Assembly (NCBI GenBank): GCA_000436115.1
Contig: FR894522.1
Coordinates: 1-46,908, forward strand
Length of the DNA stretch: 46,908 nucleotides
Origin: Firmicutes bacterium CAG:534
GTDB taxonomy: Bacteria; Bacillota; Clostridia; Lachnospirales; Lachnospiraceae
Direction of reading: 5' to 3'
Positions 25,547 to 34,402 of the stretch are shown one piece after another (positions within the stretch are counted from its first letter, which is position 1; every line of letters begins with the position of its first letter). The notes under the pieces are model-generated. The model was not told where the DNA came from and did no database searches. It saw nothing but the letters and a program-made list of their open reading frames with translations. The translations under genes and the position numbers were made by a program.

Positions 25547-25587
25547 GAAATGAACAAAAGCAAAGCGCCAGTGTACGGGGGAAAAGG

Positions 25588-26874
25588 ATGGAAAAAAGAC
25601 CAAGATCAGGGAGCTTGTTTTACCATTTGCTTGTGATGAGCATTGTACCGATCATCTTGTTGACTGTGGTGATCACCTGTTTTAGTGCGACCAGATTTGC
25701 AACTTCTATGGATCGGGAGGTTCAGAACGGAATGCGTGATCTATGCAATACGATTTTACTGATGTATGATCGGGAGCATCCGGGAGCTTTTCATGCCATC
25801 GAACAGGATGGGGCCATTTATCTCCTGAAGGGAGAGGACTATCAGTTGAACGGGGATTTTTCCATCATTGATTCTGTCAAAGAAAAAACAAATATGGATA
25901 TTACCATTTTTTATGGGGATACCAGAGTGGTAACAACCATTATGGATGATAACGGCAGACGCGCCGTAGGAACCAGGGCAAATGCAAAGGTTGCCAAGGA
26001 TGTGCTGGAAAACAAGCGGGCAACCTTTTATGCCAATGCGCTCATTGAAGGACAGAAATTTTTTGCCTATTATGTTCCTTTGAAGGCAGAAGACGGAACC
26101 TGCATTGGGATGATCTTTGTGGGAAAGCCGTCAGAGGAAGTGGATAAGCTGGTATGGAAGTCCGTAAGCCCGCTTTTTATTGTGGCGGTTATTGTAATGA
26201 TCATAACCGGCTGGGTTACCATATGCTTTGCAAGAAAGCTGTTATTTACCGTTCATGAGATCAGGCATTTTTTGGAGGAGGTTTCAGGGGGCAACCTGCA
26301 TGCAAGACTGGATCCTGCGGTACTGAGAAGGACTGACGAGCTGGGAGAAATGGGACGCCATGCGGTGGGAATGCAAAAAGCGCTCCGCAGTCTGGTGGAG
26401 ACAGATATCCTGACCGGGCTGAACAACCGGAGAAGCGGAGAAAAGCTGCTTTCCCAGGCACAAAAAAGCAGCATCAAGCAGGGCGTTGCTTTTCATGTGG
26501 CGATCGGAGACATTGATGATTTTAAGCATGTAAATGATAACTATGGCCATGGGTGTGGGGATGTTGTATTAAAGGAAATATCCAAGTTAATGAAGGAAAG
26601 CATGCTTGGCAAGGGCTTTGCGGCCAGATGGGGCGGCGAGGAGTTTCTGCTTGTGTTTAAGGGCATGGATCTGGATGCGGCATCTGATGTGCTTTCAGGC
26701 TTCCTTGGGGAGGTACGCAAAAAGGAAATCCTCTTTAACGATCAGATCGTGAAGGTAACGATGACCTTTGGAATTGTAACAGGGGATGCAGAGAGACTGG
26801 AGCGTATTGTAAGCGAAGCGGATAAGAAGCTTTACTATGGCAAGAACAATGGAAAGAACCAGATTGTAAAGTAG
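25588..26874 (+). CDS. Membrane diguanylate cyclase (Cache-HAMP-GGDEF)
   Basis: A 428-residue predicted c-di-GMP synthase. Two membrane helices (about 12-33 and 192-215) flank an extracellular single-Cache-like sensor domain (ITIFYGDTRVVTTIMDD...AYYVPL). A HAMP-like linker follows (about 216-268), then a GGDEF domain from about 270 with TDILTGLNNRR, GDIDDFKHVNDNYGHGCGD and the active-site loop GGEEF at 349-353. The RxxD inhibitory site that usually lies just upstream of this loop is absent (ESMLGKG instead), so product inhibition through this site is not expected. GGGGGAAAAGG precedes the ATG. The neighbouring transport cluster may supply or share its ligand, which is inference. Confidence 0.9.
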   Translation: MEKRPRSGSLFYHLLVMSIVPIILLTVVITCFSATRFATSMDREVQNGMRDLCNTILLMYDREHPGAFHAIEQDGAIYLLKGEDYQLNGDFSIIDSVKEKTNMDITIFYGDTRVVTTIMDDNGRRAVGTRANAKVAKDVLENKRATFYANALIEGQKFFAYYVPLKAEDGTCIGMIFVGKPSEEVDKLVWKSVSPLFIVAVIVMIITGWVTICFARKLLFTVHEIRHFLEEVSGGNLHARLDPAVLRRTDELGEMGRHAVGMQKALRSLVETDILTGLNNRRSGEKLLSQAQKSSIKQGVAFHVAIGDIDDFKHVNDNYGHGCGDVVLKEISKLMKESMLGKGFAARWGGEEFLLVFKGMDLDAASDVLSGFLGEVRKKEILFNDQIVKVTMTFGIVTGDAERLERIVSEADKKLYYGKNNGKNQIVK

Positions 26875-26914
26875 ATATAGAAACAAAAAATAGAATGAAA
26901 GACAAACATAAATC

Positions 26915-26953
26915 ACAGCACCCAGAGCCGGAAAGGCGCTGGGTGCTGTTTTT
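26915..26953 (+). terminator. Rho-independent terminator between convergent genes
   Basis: An 11-bp stem (26915-26925 with 26939-26949), inner GC-rich extension and T-tail end the cyclase transcript, 2 bases before the end of the oppositely oriented uxaC. Confidence 0.8.
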
Positions 26954-26954
26954 C

Positions 26955-28361
26955 CTATAATGAAAATCCAAAATATGCTACGGCGTTCCGATAGGAAATA
27001 TCCTTTACCAGATCGGAAAGGATCTGTTCATCATCTGCAAATTCCCCGTTTTCTACCAGCGTTCCGATATACTCACAAAGGATCCGGCGGAAATATTCAT
27101 GGCGGGTATAAGACAGAAAGCTTCTGGAATCTGTCAGCATGCCCACAAAGCCGGAAAGGTTGCCGAGACTTGCAAGGGAGCGAAGATGGGCTTCCATGCC
27201 GGGCCTGTGATCGTTAAACCACCAGGCGCTGCCGTGCTGGAGCTTGGAAACGGCCTGACTGTTCTGGAAACAGCCCATAATGGTTTCAATGGCTGCATTG
27301 TCATTGGGGCTTAGACTGTAAAGAATGGTCTTAGGAAGCTCGTCCGTGCATTCTAAGGCGTTTAGGAAATCCGCAAGTTCTCCGGCAGGAGCCTGATCCC
27401 CAATACAGTCATAGCCTGTATCAGCGCCAATAGCCTGAAATAACCTGGTATTGTTATTGCGCTTTACTCCGTAATGAAGCTGCATCACCCAGCCTCTTCT
27501 GGCATATTCCCGGCCAAGGAAGAGAAGCAGCATGGTCTTAAACCGCAGGATTTCTTCCTGGGAAAGAGCAGCTCCGCTAAGGCGCTTTTTCAAAATTATA
27601 TCGGCCTGCTGCTCGGTTGCAGGAGCATACATGACATAATCAAGGCCGTGGTCAGAAACCACACAGCCCATAGAGTCAAAAAAGTCAAGACGAACCTTCA
27701 GCGCCTTACAGAGAGCAGGAAAGCTGTTGATCTCTATATGGGAAACAGAGGAAAGCTGTTCCATGTAAGCTGCAAAATCCGGCTTCTCAATGGCAATGCT
27801 CCGGTCAGGGCGCCATGCGGGAAGAACCTGAACGGAAAAGCTCTGATCCTCTGCGATCGCTTTGTGATAACAAAGAGAATCAATGGGGTCATCGGTAGTA
27901 CAGATCAGCGTTACGTTGGATTTACGGATCAGGCCTCTGGCGCTCATATCCTTTTCTGCAAGCTTTTTGTTGCAAAGCTCCCATACCTCGGAAGCAGTGT
28001 TTTGGCTTAGAGGCTTGTGATAGTTAAAGTATCTTTGAAGCTCCAGGTGGCTCCAGTGATATAAGGGATTTCCAATGGCCTTTCCGAGAACCTCTGCCCA
28101 TTTAAAGAACTTGTCCCTGTCAGAAGCATTGCCGGTGATGTAGGCCTCGTCAACTCCGCAGGAACGCATAAAGCGCCATTTGTAGTGATCCCCTCCGAGC
28201 CATACCTGAGTGATGTTTTCAAAACGTCTGTCTGTGGCAATTTCCTCCGGGCTGATGTGACAATGATAGTCTAAAACAGGCATTGTCTCCGCATAAGAAT
28301 GAAAGAGCCTTTGAGCCGTTTCGGTGGATAAAAGAAAATTTTCATCCATAAAAGCTTTCAT
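26955..28361 (-). CDS. uxaC: Glucuronate/uronate isomerase
   Basis: UxaC converts D-glucuronate to fructuronate and D-galacturonate to tagaturonate, the entry step for host- or plant-derived uronic acids. The 468-residue length matches the family. The amidohydrolase-type metal site is seen in DYHCHISPEE near the N terminus, and later family segments include TTDDPID, HYGVKRNNN and the DSRSFLSYTRHEYFRR end region. GGAGGAGG lies upstream on the minus strand. It stands alone with its own promoter; other uronate catabolic genes are not in the window. Confidence 0.95.
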   Translation of the reverse strand: MKAFMDENFLLSTETAQRLFHSYAETMPVLDYHCHISPEEIATDRRFENITQVWLGGDHYKWRFMRSCGVDEAYITGNASDRDKFFKWAEVLGKAIGNPLYHWSHLELQRYFNYHKPLSQNTASEVWELCNKKLAEKDMSARGLIRKSNVTLICTTDDPIDSLCYHKAIAEDQSFSVQVLPAWRPDRSIAIEKPDFAAYMEQLSSVSHIEINSFPALCKALKVRLDFFDSMGCVVSDHGLDYVMYAPATEQQADIILKKRLSGAALSQEEILRFKTMLLLFLGREYARRGWVMQLHYGVKRNNNTRLFQAIGADTGYDCIGDQAPAGELADFLNALECTDELPKTILYSLSPNDNAAIETIMGCFQNSQAVSKLQHGSAWWFNDHRPGMEAHLRSLASLGNLSGFVGMLTDSRSFLSYTRHEYFRRILCEYIGTLVENGEFADDEQILSDLVKDISYRNAVAYFGFSL

Positions 28362-28426
28362 GATTGTTGTAACCTCCTCCTGATGGTAACCTTGAAGCCT
28401 GATGCTTTAAGGCTACGGATAGGTTT

Positions 28427-28455
28427 ATTATATCGGGTTTATAATTTGATGGCAA
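28427..28455 (-). promoter_or_regulatory. Promoter for uxaC
   Basis: On the minus strand, TTGCCA (28455-28450), 17 bp, TATAAT (28432-28427), about 65 bases before the uxaC start. A short inverted repeat (AGCC/GGCT) lies downstream in the leader and could be an operator, without strong support. Confidence 0.65.
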
Positions 28456-28474
28456 GAAAAGGGAAAAAAGAAAA

Positions 28475-29740
28475 TTAATCTATGCAGATAGGGGAACAGC
28501 AATACTCATTTAAAATGGGGGAGCCTGTTTTAAGAGCAAGAACGCCCTGATAAAGGGACGCATAACGAACCTCTGCCTGAAAGAAAGCAAGATCTTCTCC
28601 GGAAAGCAGATCCCTGGCAGCTGCCATTTTGGAAAGCAGCGGAATGGAGCTGTTTGCCTTTATTGCAGACAAAAGCGGCGCAGCGCTCTTGCGAAAGCCC
28701 AGAAGTCTTGCGTACGGAACCGGAAGCTTACGGGAGGAATAGGGCTCCAGGAAGCAGGAGGGTGTTTTGATGCCTAACAGAATATGAAGAAGCGTGCGGC
28801 TGATCCTGGTATAGGTAAGATCCTTTGATTTGAGCTGCGTGCAAAAGGCCTCATAGCCCTGATAGGAGCATAGATTTTTGCTGATCTTGTCAGATAAGGA
28901 GCTGCTGCAGTCCAGAAAATCAGAATAACCGTTGTCGGCTTCCTTAAGAAGCTGATAGTAAAGAAGCGCTGAAAAATCATCCTCAAAAAGATAAGCCCTG
29001 TTTTTGACAGCGGCGCAAAGAAGCGCAAAGGCTTCCTCTGGCATCTGCTGATGCAGGGGCAGTAAAAAGTCAGGATTTTTTACTGCATTTCCGGCAGCCT
29101 CCCGGGACAAAAAAGCCCTGATGGAACTGGCAGAGGAAAAGTCCTCCGGGCCGGGCTGCAGGGAGAGATCATGGTATCCATTTCCCTTACGGGCGATGGT
29201 AAAGGGCCTGATCTGGCTGCGAGAAGCGAAAAGCGCCTTACAGTATTCCACGCCCAGGATATTGTTGGGGGACACAAGCAGATCCTGCAGATCCCCGGAA
29301 AGCGAAGAAAAGCTCTGGGTTCTGGCCGCAGGATAAGAAAGTCCTTTTTTTAAAAGCTGCGTCAGATCTGCAGGCTCCCTGGAAAGCAGGAGCTCTGCAG
29401 CCTTTGTGAGAGAAGAAAGATCTCCTGATTCACTGCCGAAGGAAAGCAGGTCCACAACGCCCAGCTGACTCATAAGGGTAACAGCACCCTGGGCAAAATA
29501 TTCAGCGCTTGCAGCTGCATAAAGCGTGGGCAGCTCAATCACGGCGTCAGCGCCGCAAAGAAGTGCCATTCTGGTACGGGTATATTTATCTAAAAGGGCG
29601 GGAGCGCCCCTTTGTACAAAGTCTCCGCTCATGAAAGTAATCACATAGTCGGCGCCGGTGTCTTTTTTGGTCTGCTCGATCTGATAGGCGTGGCCGTTAT
29701 GAAGAGGGTTATATTCGGCAATGATGGCTGCAACTTCCAT
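28475..29740 (-). CDS. tmcAL: tRNA(Met) cytidine acetate ligase TmcAL
   Basis: TmcAL (formerly YlbM) uses acetate and ATP to acetylate the wobble cytidine of elongator tRNA-Met. The 421-residue protein begins with the nucleotidyltransferase signature IIAEYNPLHNGHAYQI, with His14 and His17 forming the HxGH motif. FMSGDFVQRGAPALLDKY and the FGSESG segment are family-typical. An AAGGAGC ribosome-binding site lies upstream. The gene is divergent from pta, whose product makes acetyl phosphate, so both neighbours belong to acetate metabolism, though the link may be chance. Confidence 0.92.
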   Translation of the reverse strand: MEVAAIIAEYNPLHNGHAYQIEQTKKDTGADYVITFMSGDFVQRGAPALLDKYTRTRMALLCGADAVIELPTLYAAASAEYFAQGAVTLMSQLGVVDLLSFGSESGDLSSLTKAAELLLSREPADLTQLLKKGLSYPAARTQSFSSLSGDLQDLLVSPNNILGVEYCKALFASRSQIRPFTIARKGNGYHDLSLQPGPEDFSSASSIRAFLSREAAGNAVKNPDFLLPLHQQMPEEAFALLCAAVKNRAYLFEDDFSALLYYQLLKEADNGYSDFLDCSSSLSDKISKNLCSYQGYEAFCTQLKSKDLTYTRISRTLLHILLGIKTPSCFLEPYSSRKLPVPYARLLGFRKSAAPLLSAIKANSSIPLLSKMAAARDLLSGEDLAFFQAEVRYASLYQGVLALKTGSPILNEYCCSPICID

Positions 29741-29823
29741 GGGAGCTCCTTTTTTGCTTGTTTTCTGTCCTCAATGTACCATACTTTCAGGCTGCCTGCA
29801 ATGAATTGTATCGAATTTAGCAC

Positions 29824-29852
29824 TTGTTACAAGCGGGGGATTGAGCTATAAT
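29824..29852 (+). promoter_or_regulatory. Promoter for pta-ackA
   Basis: TTGTTA (29824-29829), 17 bp, TATAAT (29847-29852), 50 bases before the pta start, in the divergent gap with tmcAL. Confidence 0.7.
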
Positions 29853-29901
29853 TTTTTTGTTAGGATTTTTTGGAAATTTGGGGGCCGAAAGGAGAAGAAA
29901 A

Positions 29902-30636
29902 ATGTCGTATATTGATGTGATTAAGGAAAAAGCAAGAATGGATCGCAAGACCATCGTTTTGCCGGAAACCACTGACAAAAGAACACTGATTGCTGCTTCC
30001 AAAATCATCAAGGAGGGGATAGCGGACATCATCATGATCGGTGATGAAGAGAAGATCATGGATGGCGCCAACTGGCTGGAGATCGAGCTTGACGGAGTGA
30101 CCATTGTGAACCCTCATACCTGTGAAAAATTAGATGAGTATGTCAATCTTCTGTATGAAACCAGGAAAAATAAAGGAATGACGCCGGAAAAGGCAAGGGA
30201 GATCCTTTTAACGGATAATCTGACCTTTGGCGTTGTGATGGTAAAAGCAAATGATGCGGACGGAATGGTGGCAGGAGCCTGTCATGCAACTGCAGAGACC
30301 TTAAGACCTGCACTGCAGATCCTCAAAACAGCGCCTGGTGTGAAACTGGTATCCGGGTTTTTCCTGATCTGTGTTCCGGGGTGTGAATATGGAAAGGACG
30401 GAACCTTCCTGTTTGCGGACTGCGGTCTGAACCAGGATCCCACAGCAGAGGAGCTGGCAGCGATTGCGGATTCCTCTGCAAAGAGCTTTCAGTCTCTTGT
30501 AGGCGCAAAGCCGATCATTGCCATGCTTTCTCATTCTACCAAGGGAAGCGCAAAGCATCCGCTGGTGGACAAGGTGGTAGAGGCCACCAAGATCGCTCAC
30601 GAAAAGTATCCACACCTGACGCTGGACGGGGAGTGA
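29902..30636 (+). pseudogene. pta: Phosphate acetyltransferase, 5' fragment (frameshifted)
   Basis: Pta interconverts acetyl-CoA and acetyl phosphate, feeding acetate formation with AckA. This part covers the N-terminal about 240 of 333 residues, from VIKEKARMDRKTIVLPETTDKRT through the GACHATAETLRPALQI region. An exact 17-bp tandem duplication at 30617-30650 places a TGA (30634-30636) right after LTLDGE. The start at 29902 has GGAGAAG upstream; the earlier in-frame start at 29857 has no ribosome-binding site. With one repeat copy removed the gene reads through as a full-length enzyme of normal size. Confidence 0.92.
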
Positions 30637-30650
30637 CGCTGGACGGGGAG
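30617..30650 (+). repeat. Exact 17-bp tandem duplication inside pta
   Basis: The unit TGACGCTGGACGGGGAG at 30617-30633 is repeated at 30634-30650 with no spacer and no mismatch. Removing one copy restores HLTLDGELQADAALVPQ, the expected Pta sequence. No microhomology is present at the edges. Confidence 0.97.
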
Positions 30651-30920
30651 CTGCAGGCAGATGCAGCGTTGGTTCCCCAGGTTGCCAAATCCAAGGCGCC
30701 GGGCAGTGAAGTGGCAGGCAAGGCAAATGTGCTGATCTTCCCCAATCTGGACTGCGGCAACATCGGATATAAGCTGGTGCAGAGATTAGGGGGCGCAGAG
30801 GCGTACGGCCCTATGCTTCAGGGAATTGCAAGACCGGTCAATGACCTTTCCAGAGGCTGCTCCTGGGAAGATATTGTGGGTGTTGTTGCACTGACAGCAG
30901 TGCAGGCGCAGTTATCATAG
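30633..30920 (+). pseudogene. pta: Phosphate acetyltransferase, 3' fragment
   Basis: The C-terminal about 95 residues of Pta (LQADAALVPQVAKSKAPGS...LIFPNLDCGNIGYKLVQRL) in the shifted frame. A GTG at 30633 overlaps the TGA of the first fragment (GTGA) in the correct frame, so reinitiation could produce this piece; unlike polA, almost no residue of the native protein would be missing, so a two-piece Pta is conceivable. GGGGAG in the repeat lies at a plausible distance upstream. The default reading is one gene disrupted by the duplication. Confidence 0.9.
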
Positions 30921-30932
30921 GAGGAAACGGCT

Positions 30933-32129
30933 GTGAATATATTAGTGATCAACTGTGGAAGCTCGTCTTTAAAGTTTCAGATGATCGACGCTGAAACAGA
31001 AAAGCTGATTGCCAAGGGGCTTTGCGAGAGGATCGGCATCGAGGGAAGTCAGATGACCTATACGCCCACAGGAGGCGAAAAACAAAAACAGGCCGCTCCC
31101 ATGCCGGATCATAAGGCAGCTATCAAGCTTGTGCTGGAAGCTTTAACGGATCCTTCTTTTGGGGCGATCAAGGACTTAAAGGAAATCGGCGCAGTGGGCC
31201 ACAGGATTGTACATGGAGGAGAAAAGTTTGCAGCCTCCACCCTGATTGATGAGAATGTGTTAGAAGCGATCAGGGAATGCAATGATCTGGCACCCTTACA
31301 TAATCCTGCCAATCTGATTGGGATTGAAGCGTGCCAGGCTCTGATGCCGGGAGTTCCCATGGCAGCCGTATTTGATACGGCCTTTCATCAGACCATGCCG
31401 GAGGAGGCTTATCTTTATGGAATTCCTTATCATTACTACGAGAATTACAAGATCAGAAGATATGGCTTTCATGGAACCAGTCACTCCTATGTTTCCAGGG
31501 AAGCGGCCAAGCTCCTTGGAAGGCCTTATGATGAGCTGAAGCTGATCGTATGCCACCTGGGAAATGGAGCCAGCGTATCAGCAGTAAAAAACGGAAGGTG
31601 CGTGGACACCTCCATGGGGCTTACCCCCTTAGAGGGATTGATCATGGGAACCAGAAGCGGAGACTTGGATCCCGCCATTATTGAGTTTTTGTGTAACCGT
31701 GAAAAGAAAGAGGTTCATGAGATCTTAAACGTCTTAAATAAAGAGTCCGGCGTGCTTGGACTTTCTGGCGGCTTTTCTTCCGATTTCAGAGATCTGGAGG
31801 ACGCTTATCAGGAGGGACAGGAAAATGCAGTCAGAACCATGAAGGCATTTGCTTACCGGGTAGTGAAATATATCGGAGCCTATACGGCGGCAATGAATGG
31901 TGTGGATGCAATCTGCTTTACTGCCGGGCTTGGCGAAAACAGTCCGTTTATCAGGAATATGATCTGTGAGTACCTGGGGTATCTTGGGATTGCCCTGGAT
32001 CAGGAAGCCAATGGGAAAAGAGGAGAAAACATACTGATCTCCACACCGGATTCCAGAACCAAGGTGCTTGTGATCCCGACCAATGAGGAACTGGCCATTG
32101 CCAGAGAGACATATGCCCTGGTAAAATAA
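30933..32129 (+). CDS. ackA: Acetate kinase
   Basis: AckA makes ATP and acetate from acetyl phosphate and ADP. The 398-residue protein begins with ILVINCGSSSLKFQ (phosphate loop of the ASKHA fold), and carries the RIVHGGEKF, FDTAFHQTMP and YGFHGTSHSYVS motifs with the catalytic Asp and Arg, and FTAGLGENS near the end. It starts with GTG at 30933, chosen because AGGAGG lies 8 bases upstream. It forms the fermentation operon with pta, so the pta lesion, if real, would starve AckA of its substrate. Confidence 0.96.
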   Translation: MNILVINCGSSSLKFQMIDAETEKLIAKGLCERIGIEGSQMTYTPTGGEKQKQAAPMPDHKAAIKLVLEALTDPSFGAIKDLKEIGAVGHRIVHGGEKFAASTLIDENVLEAIRECNDLAPLHNPANLIGIEACQALMPGVPMAAVFDTAFHQTMPEEAYLYGIPYHYYENYKIRRYGFHGTSHSYVSREAAKLLGRPYDELKLIVCHLGNGASVSAVKNGRCVDTSMGLTPLEGLIMGTRSGDLDPAIIEFLCNREKKEVHEILNVLNKESGVLGLSGGFSSDFRDLEDAYQEGQENAVRTMKAFAYRVVKYIGAYTAAMNGVDAICFTAGLGENSPFIRNMICEYLGYLGIALDQEANGKRGENILISTPDSRTKVLVIPTNEELAIARETYALVK

Positions 32130-32144
32130 TTTCTTCTATAAGTA

Positions 32145-32173
32145 TTGACAAACAATACGACCATCGTTATAAT
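32145..32173 (+). promoter_or_regulatory. Consensus sigma-A promoter for yceD-rpmF
   Basis: Perfect TTGACA (32145-32150), 17 bp, perfect TATAAT (32168-32173). This is the best-matching promoter in the window, fitting high expression of a ribosomal protein gene. Confidence 0.88.
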
Positions 32174-32215
32174 TGGTTGAGTGTGCAATTAGATTGCAGA
32201 TCATAGGAGTCTGAT

Positions 32216-32737
32216 ATGTTATTGAATCTGACTGATGTATTTACATCCGAGGGAAAAGACAGAAGAGAAAGCCTCTTGTTTGAACCCGAAGCAGTCTCTT
32301 ACATGGGAGAGGAGTACGACATCTTGGAAAAGAGTCTGATCCAGTTAACCCTTTCCAATGTTGGGACAGGCAAGGTTCTGGTGGATGGAAAGCTTACGCT
32401 TTGTCTGGATATGCCCTGCGACAGATGCCTGAAAAGCGTGAAAGTTCCGCTTAATGTGAACTTTATGCAGGAGGTGTATGCACCGGATGCGTTACCGCAG
32501 GAAGAGCAGGATGCCCAGAGCTTTGTGGAGGGGTATGAGCTGGATGTAGAGGCTCTTGTGAAAAGCGAAATCTTAGTCAATATGCCGGTAAAGGTATTGT
32601 GCAAGCCGGATTGCAAAGGAATTTGCAAGGTGTGCGGGCATGATCTGAATGAAGGGGAGTGTGGATGCGATACATTCGTTCCTGACCCGAGAATGGCGGC
32701 TATTAAAGATATCTTTAATGCGAATAAGGAGGTGTAA
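32216..32737 (+). CDS. yceD: YceD/DUF177 family protein
   Basis: A 173-residue protein of the DUF177/YceD family, linked to 23S rRNA accumulation and almost always encoded before rpmF. It has an N-terminal beta-rich part and two cysteine groups, CDRC at about residues 65-68 and CKPDCKGICKVCG with ECGC near the C terminus, consistent with metal binding. It is followed by rpmF after 2 bases, and GGAGTCTG lies before the ATG. The biochemical role is not established. Confidence 0.88.
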   Translation: MLLNLTDVFTSEGKDRRESLLFEPEAVSYMGEEYDILEKSLIQLTLSNVGTGKVLVDGKLTLCLDMPCDRCLKSVKVPLNVNFMQEVYAPDALPQEEQDAQSFVEGYELDVEALVKSEILVNMPVKVLCKPDCKGICKVCGHDLNEGECGCDTFVPDPRMAAIKDIFNANKEV

Positions 32738-32739
32738 CG

Positions 32740-32919
32740 ATGTCTATTTGCCCTAAGAATAAAACTTCAAAAGCCAGAAGAGATAAGAGAAGAGCTAACT
32801 GGAAAATGAGCGCTCCCACTCTCGTAAAGTGCAGCAAGTGCGGCGCACTGATGGCTCCTCACAGAGTATGCAAGAAGTGTGGTTCTTACAATAAGAAAGA
32901 AATCATCTCTGTAGAGTAA
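32740..32919 (+). CDS. rpmF: 50S ribosomal protein L32
   Basis: A 59-residue ribosomal protein. It starts MSICPKNKTSKARRDKRRAN, the basic tail that enters the 50S subunit, and has the zinc ribbon CSKCGALMAPHRVCKKCGSY, i.e. the four-cysteine (zinc-containing) L32 type. AAGGAGGTG sits just before the ATG, overlapping the end of yceD. A strong terminator follows. Confidence 0.96.
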   Translation: MSICPKNKTSKARRDKRRANWKMSAPTLVKCSKCGALMAPHRVCKKCGSYNKKEIISVE

Positions 32920-32943
32920 GCAATCTCAAAATGTATGAACGTG

Positions 32944-32981
32944 ACAAGGGTCACAGCGGTAAGCTGCGGCCCTTGTTTTTT
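32944..32981 (+). terminator. Rho-independent terminator after rpmF
   Basis: Arms ACAAGGG (32944-32950) and CCCTTGT (32970-32976) with an inner GCAGC-type stem, then a T run to 32981. Confidence 0.8.
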
Positions 32982-33029
32982 GTTTTCCGGAAACTTTCTG
33001 CCTCTCCTTGGATTAATGGAAAGATATGC

Positions 33030-33058
33030 TTGATTTTTATAGGGTGGTTTAGTATAGT
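33030..33058 (+). promoter_or_regulatory. Promoter for plsX-acpP
   Basis: TTGATT (33030-33035), 17 bp, TATAGT (33053-33058), 30 bases before the plsX start. No convincing FapR-type palindrome was seen. Confidence 0.6.
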
Positions 33059-33087
33059 AAAGTAGGAATTTGATTGGAGGGTATGAA

Positions 33088-34101
33088 ATGGCAGAATATG
33101 TTAAGGTAGCTGTTGATGCAATGGGAGGCGACAATGCCCCTTATGAGATCGTAAAGGGCGGGATCGAAGCCGTAAATGAAAACAGCCATGTTAAGGTTTT
33201 CTTTACAGGCCCGGAAGAATTAATAAACAGTGAACTTGCAAAATATACCTATCATAAAGAACAGGTGGAGGTTGTAAATGCAACTGAGGTGATCGGAATG
33301 GCGGAGCCTCCGGTTATGGCGATCCGAAAGAAGAAGGACTCTTCCCTGGTAAAGGCGCTGAACCTTGTAAAGGAAGGAACCTGTGATGCTTACGTTTCCG
33401 CAGGAAGCACAGGGGCAACCTTAGTAGGCGGCCAGGTAATCGTAGGAAGATTAAAAGGGGTGGAAAGACCACCGCTTGCACCGCTTATTCCAACAGCCAC
33501 AGGCTGCGCACTTCTGATCGACTGTGGAGCCAATGTGGATGCAAGACCCTCTCATCTGGTTCAGTTTGCAAAAATGGGTTCCGTGTACATGGAAAGCGTC
33601 ATGGGGATTAAAAACCCAAGAGTTGCGATCGTCAATATCGGCGCAGAGGAAGAAAAGGGAAATGCCCTTGTAAAGGAAACTTTTCCTCTTTTGAAGAACT
33701 GTCCTGATATTCATTTCATTGGAAGTGTGGAAGCCAGGGATATTCCGGCAGGCGCAGCGGATGTAGTTGTGTGTGAAGCCTTTGTAGGTAATGTGATCCT
33801 GAAAATGTATGAGGGCGTAGGAGGCATTCTGATCAAAAAGGTGAAAGAGGGTATGATGACTTCTTTAAGAAGCAAGATCGGCGCACTTCTTGTAAAGCCC
33901 GCACTGAAACAGACCCTTAAGGCCTTTGATCTGGAGCAGTACGGCGGAGCGCCCATGCTGGGATTAAAAGGACTTGTTGTAAAGACTCACGGAAGTTCCA
34001 AAGCAGTTGAAATTAAGAATTCTGTTTTACAGTGTATTACCTTCACGGAACAGAATATTAATCAAAAAATACAAGAAAAAATCTCAATGGAAGAGAACTA
34101 G
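33088..34101 (+). CDS. plsX: Phosphate acyltransferase PlsX
   Basis: PlsX converts acyl-ACP to acyl phosphate, the first step of phospholipid synthesis with PlsY. The 337-residue protein has the typical start VKVAVDAMGGDNAPYEIVKG and the SAGSTGATLVGG and YEGVGG segments. GGAGGG 7 bases before the ATG at 33088 supports this start over the TTG at 33070. acpP follows 14 bases later, the usual plsX-acpP order. Confidence 0.95.
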   Translation: MAEYVKVAVDAMGGDNAPYEIVKGGIEAVNENSHVKVFFTGPEELINSELAKYTYHKEQVEVVNATEVIGMAEPPVMAIRKKKDSSLVKALNLVKEGTCDAYVSAGSTGATLVGGQVIVGRLKGVERPPLAPLIPTATGCALLIDCGANVDARPSHLVQFAKMGSVYMESVMGIKNPRVAIVNIGAEEEKGNALVKETFPLLKNCPDIHFIGSVEARDIPAGAADVVVCEAFVGNVILKMYEGVGGILIKKVKEGMMTSLRSKIGALLVKPALKQTLKAFDLEQYGGAPMLGLKGLVVKTHGSSKAVEIKNSVLQCITFTEQNINQKIQEKISMEEN

Positions 34102-34115
34102 AAAGGAAGTCAAAA

Positions 34116-34346
34116 ATGGAATTTGAAAAATTAAAGAAAATCATTGCTGACGTTTTAAACGTTGATCCGGAGGAGATCACAATGGAAACCACATTTGTAG
34201 ACGATTTGGGAGCCGATTCCTTGGATGTTTTTCAGATTATCATGGGAATTGAGGAAGTGTTTGATATAGAGGTTCCTGCGGAGGAAGCAGAAAAGATTAC
34301 AAATGTGGAAGAAGCAGTTGCCATGATTAAGAGTGCAATCAACTAA
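34116..34346 (+). CDS. acpP: Acyl carrier protein
   Basis: A 76-residue acidic carrier for fatty-acid synthesis. Ser35 in GADSLDVFQ is the 4'-phosphopantetheine site, made from CoA (coaE is also in this window). It is a typical four-helix ACP with no extension. AAAGGAAG precedes the ATG. The gene is followed at once by a terminator. Confidence 0.96.
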   Translation: MEFEKLKKIIADVLNVDPEEITMETTFVDDLGADSLDVFQIIMGIEEVFDIEVPAEEAEKITNVEEAVAMIKSAIN

Positions 34347-34368
34347 AAGCCCGGTTACGGGCTTTTTT
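34345..34368 (+). terminator. Rho-independent terminator after acpP
   Basis: A 9-bp stem (34345-34353 with 34358-34366, AAAAGCCCG arm), GTTA loop and T6 tail. Confidence 0.85.
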
Positions 34369-34402
34369 GTGATGCAGAGTATCATAAGGATCGTGAAAAA
34401 GA

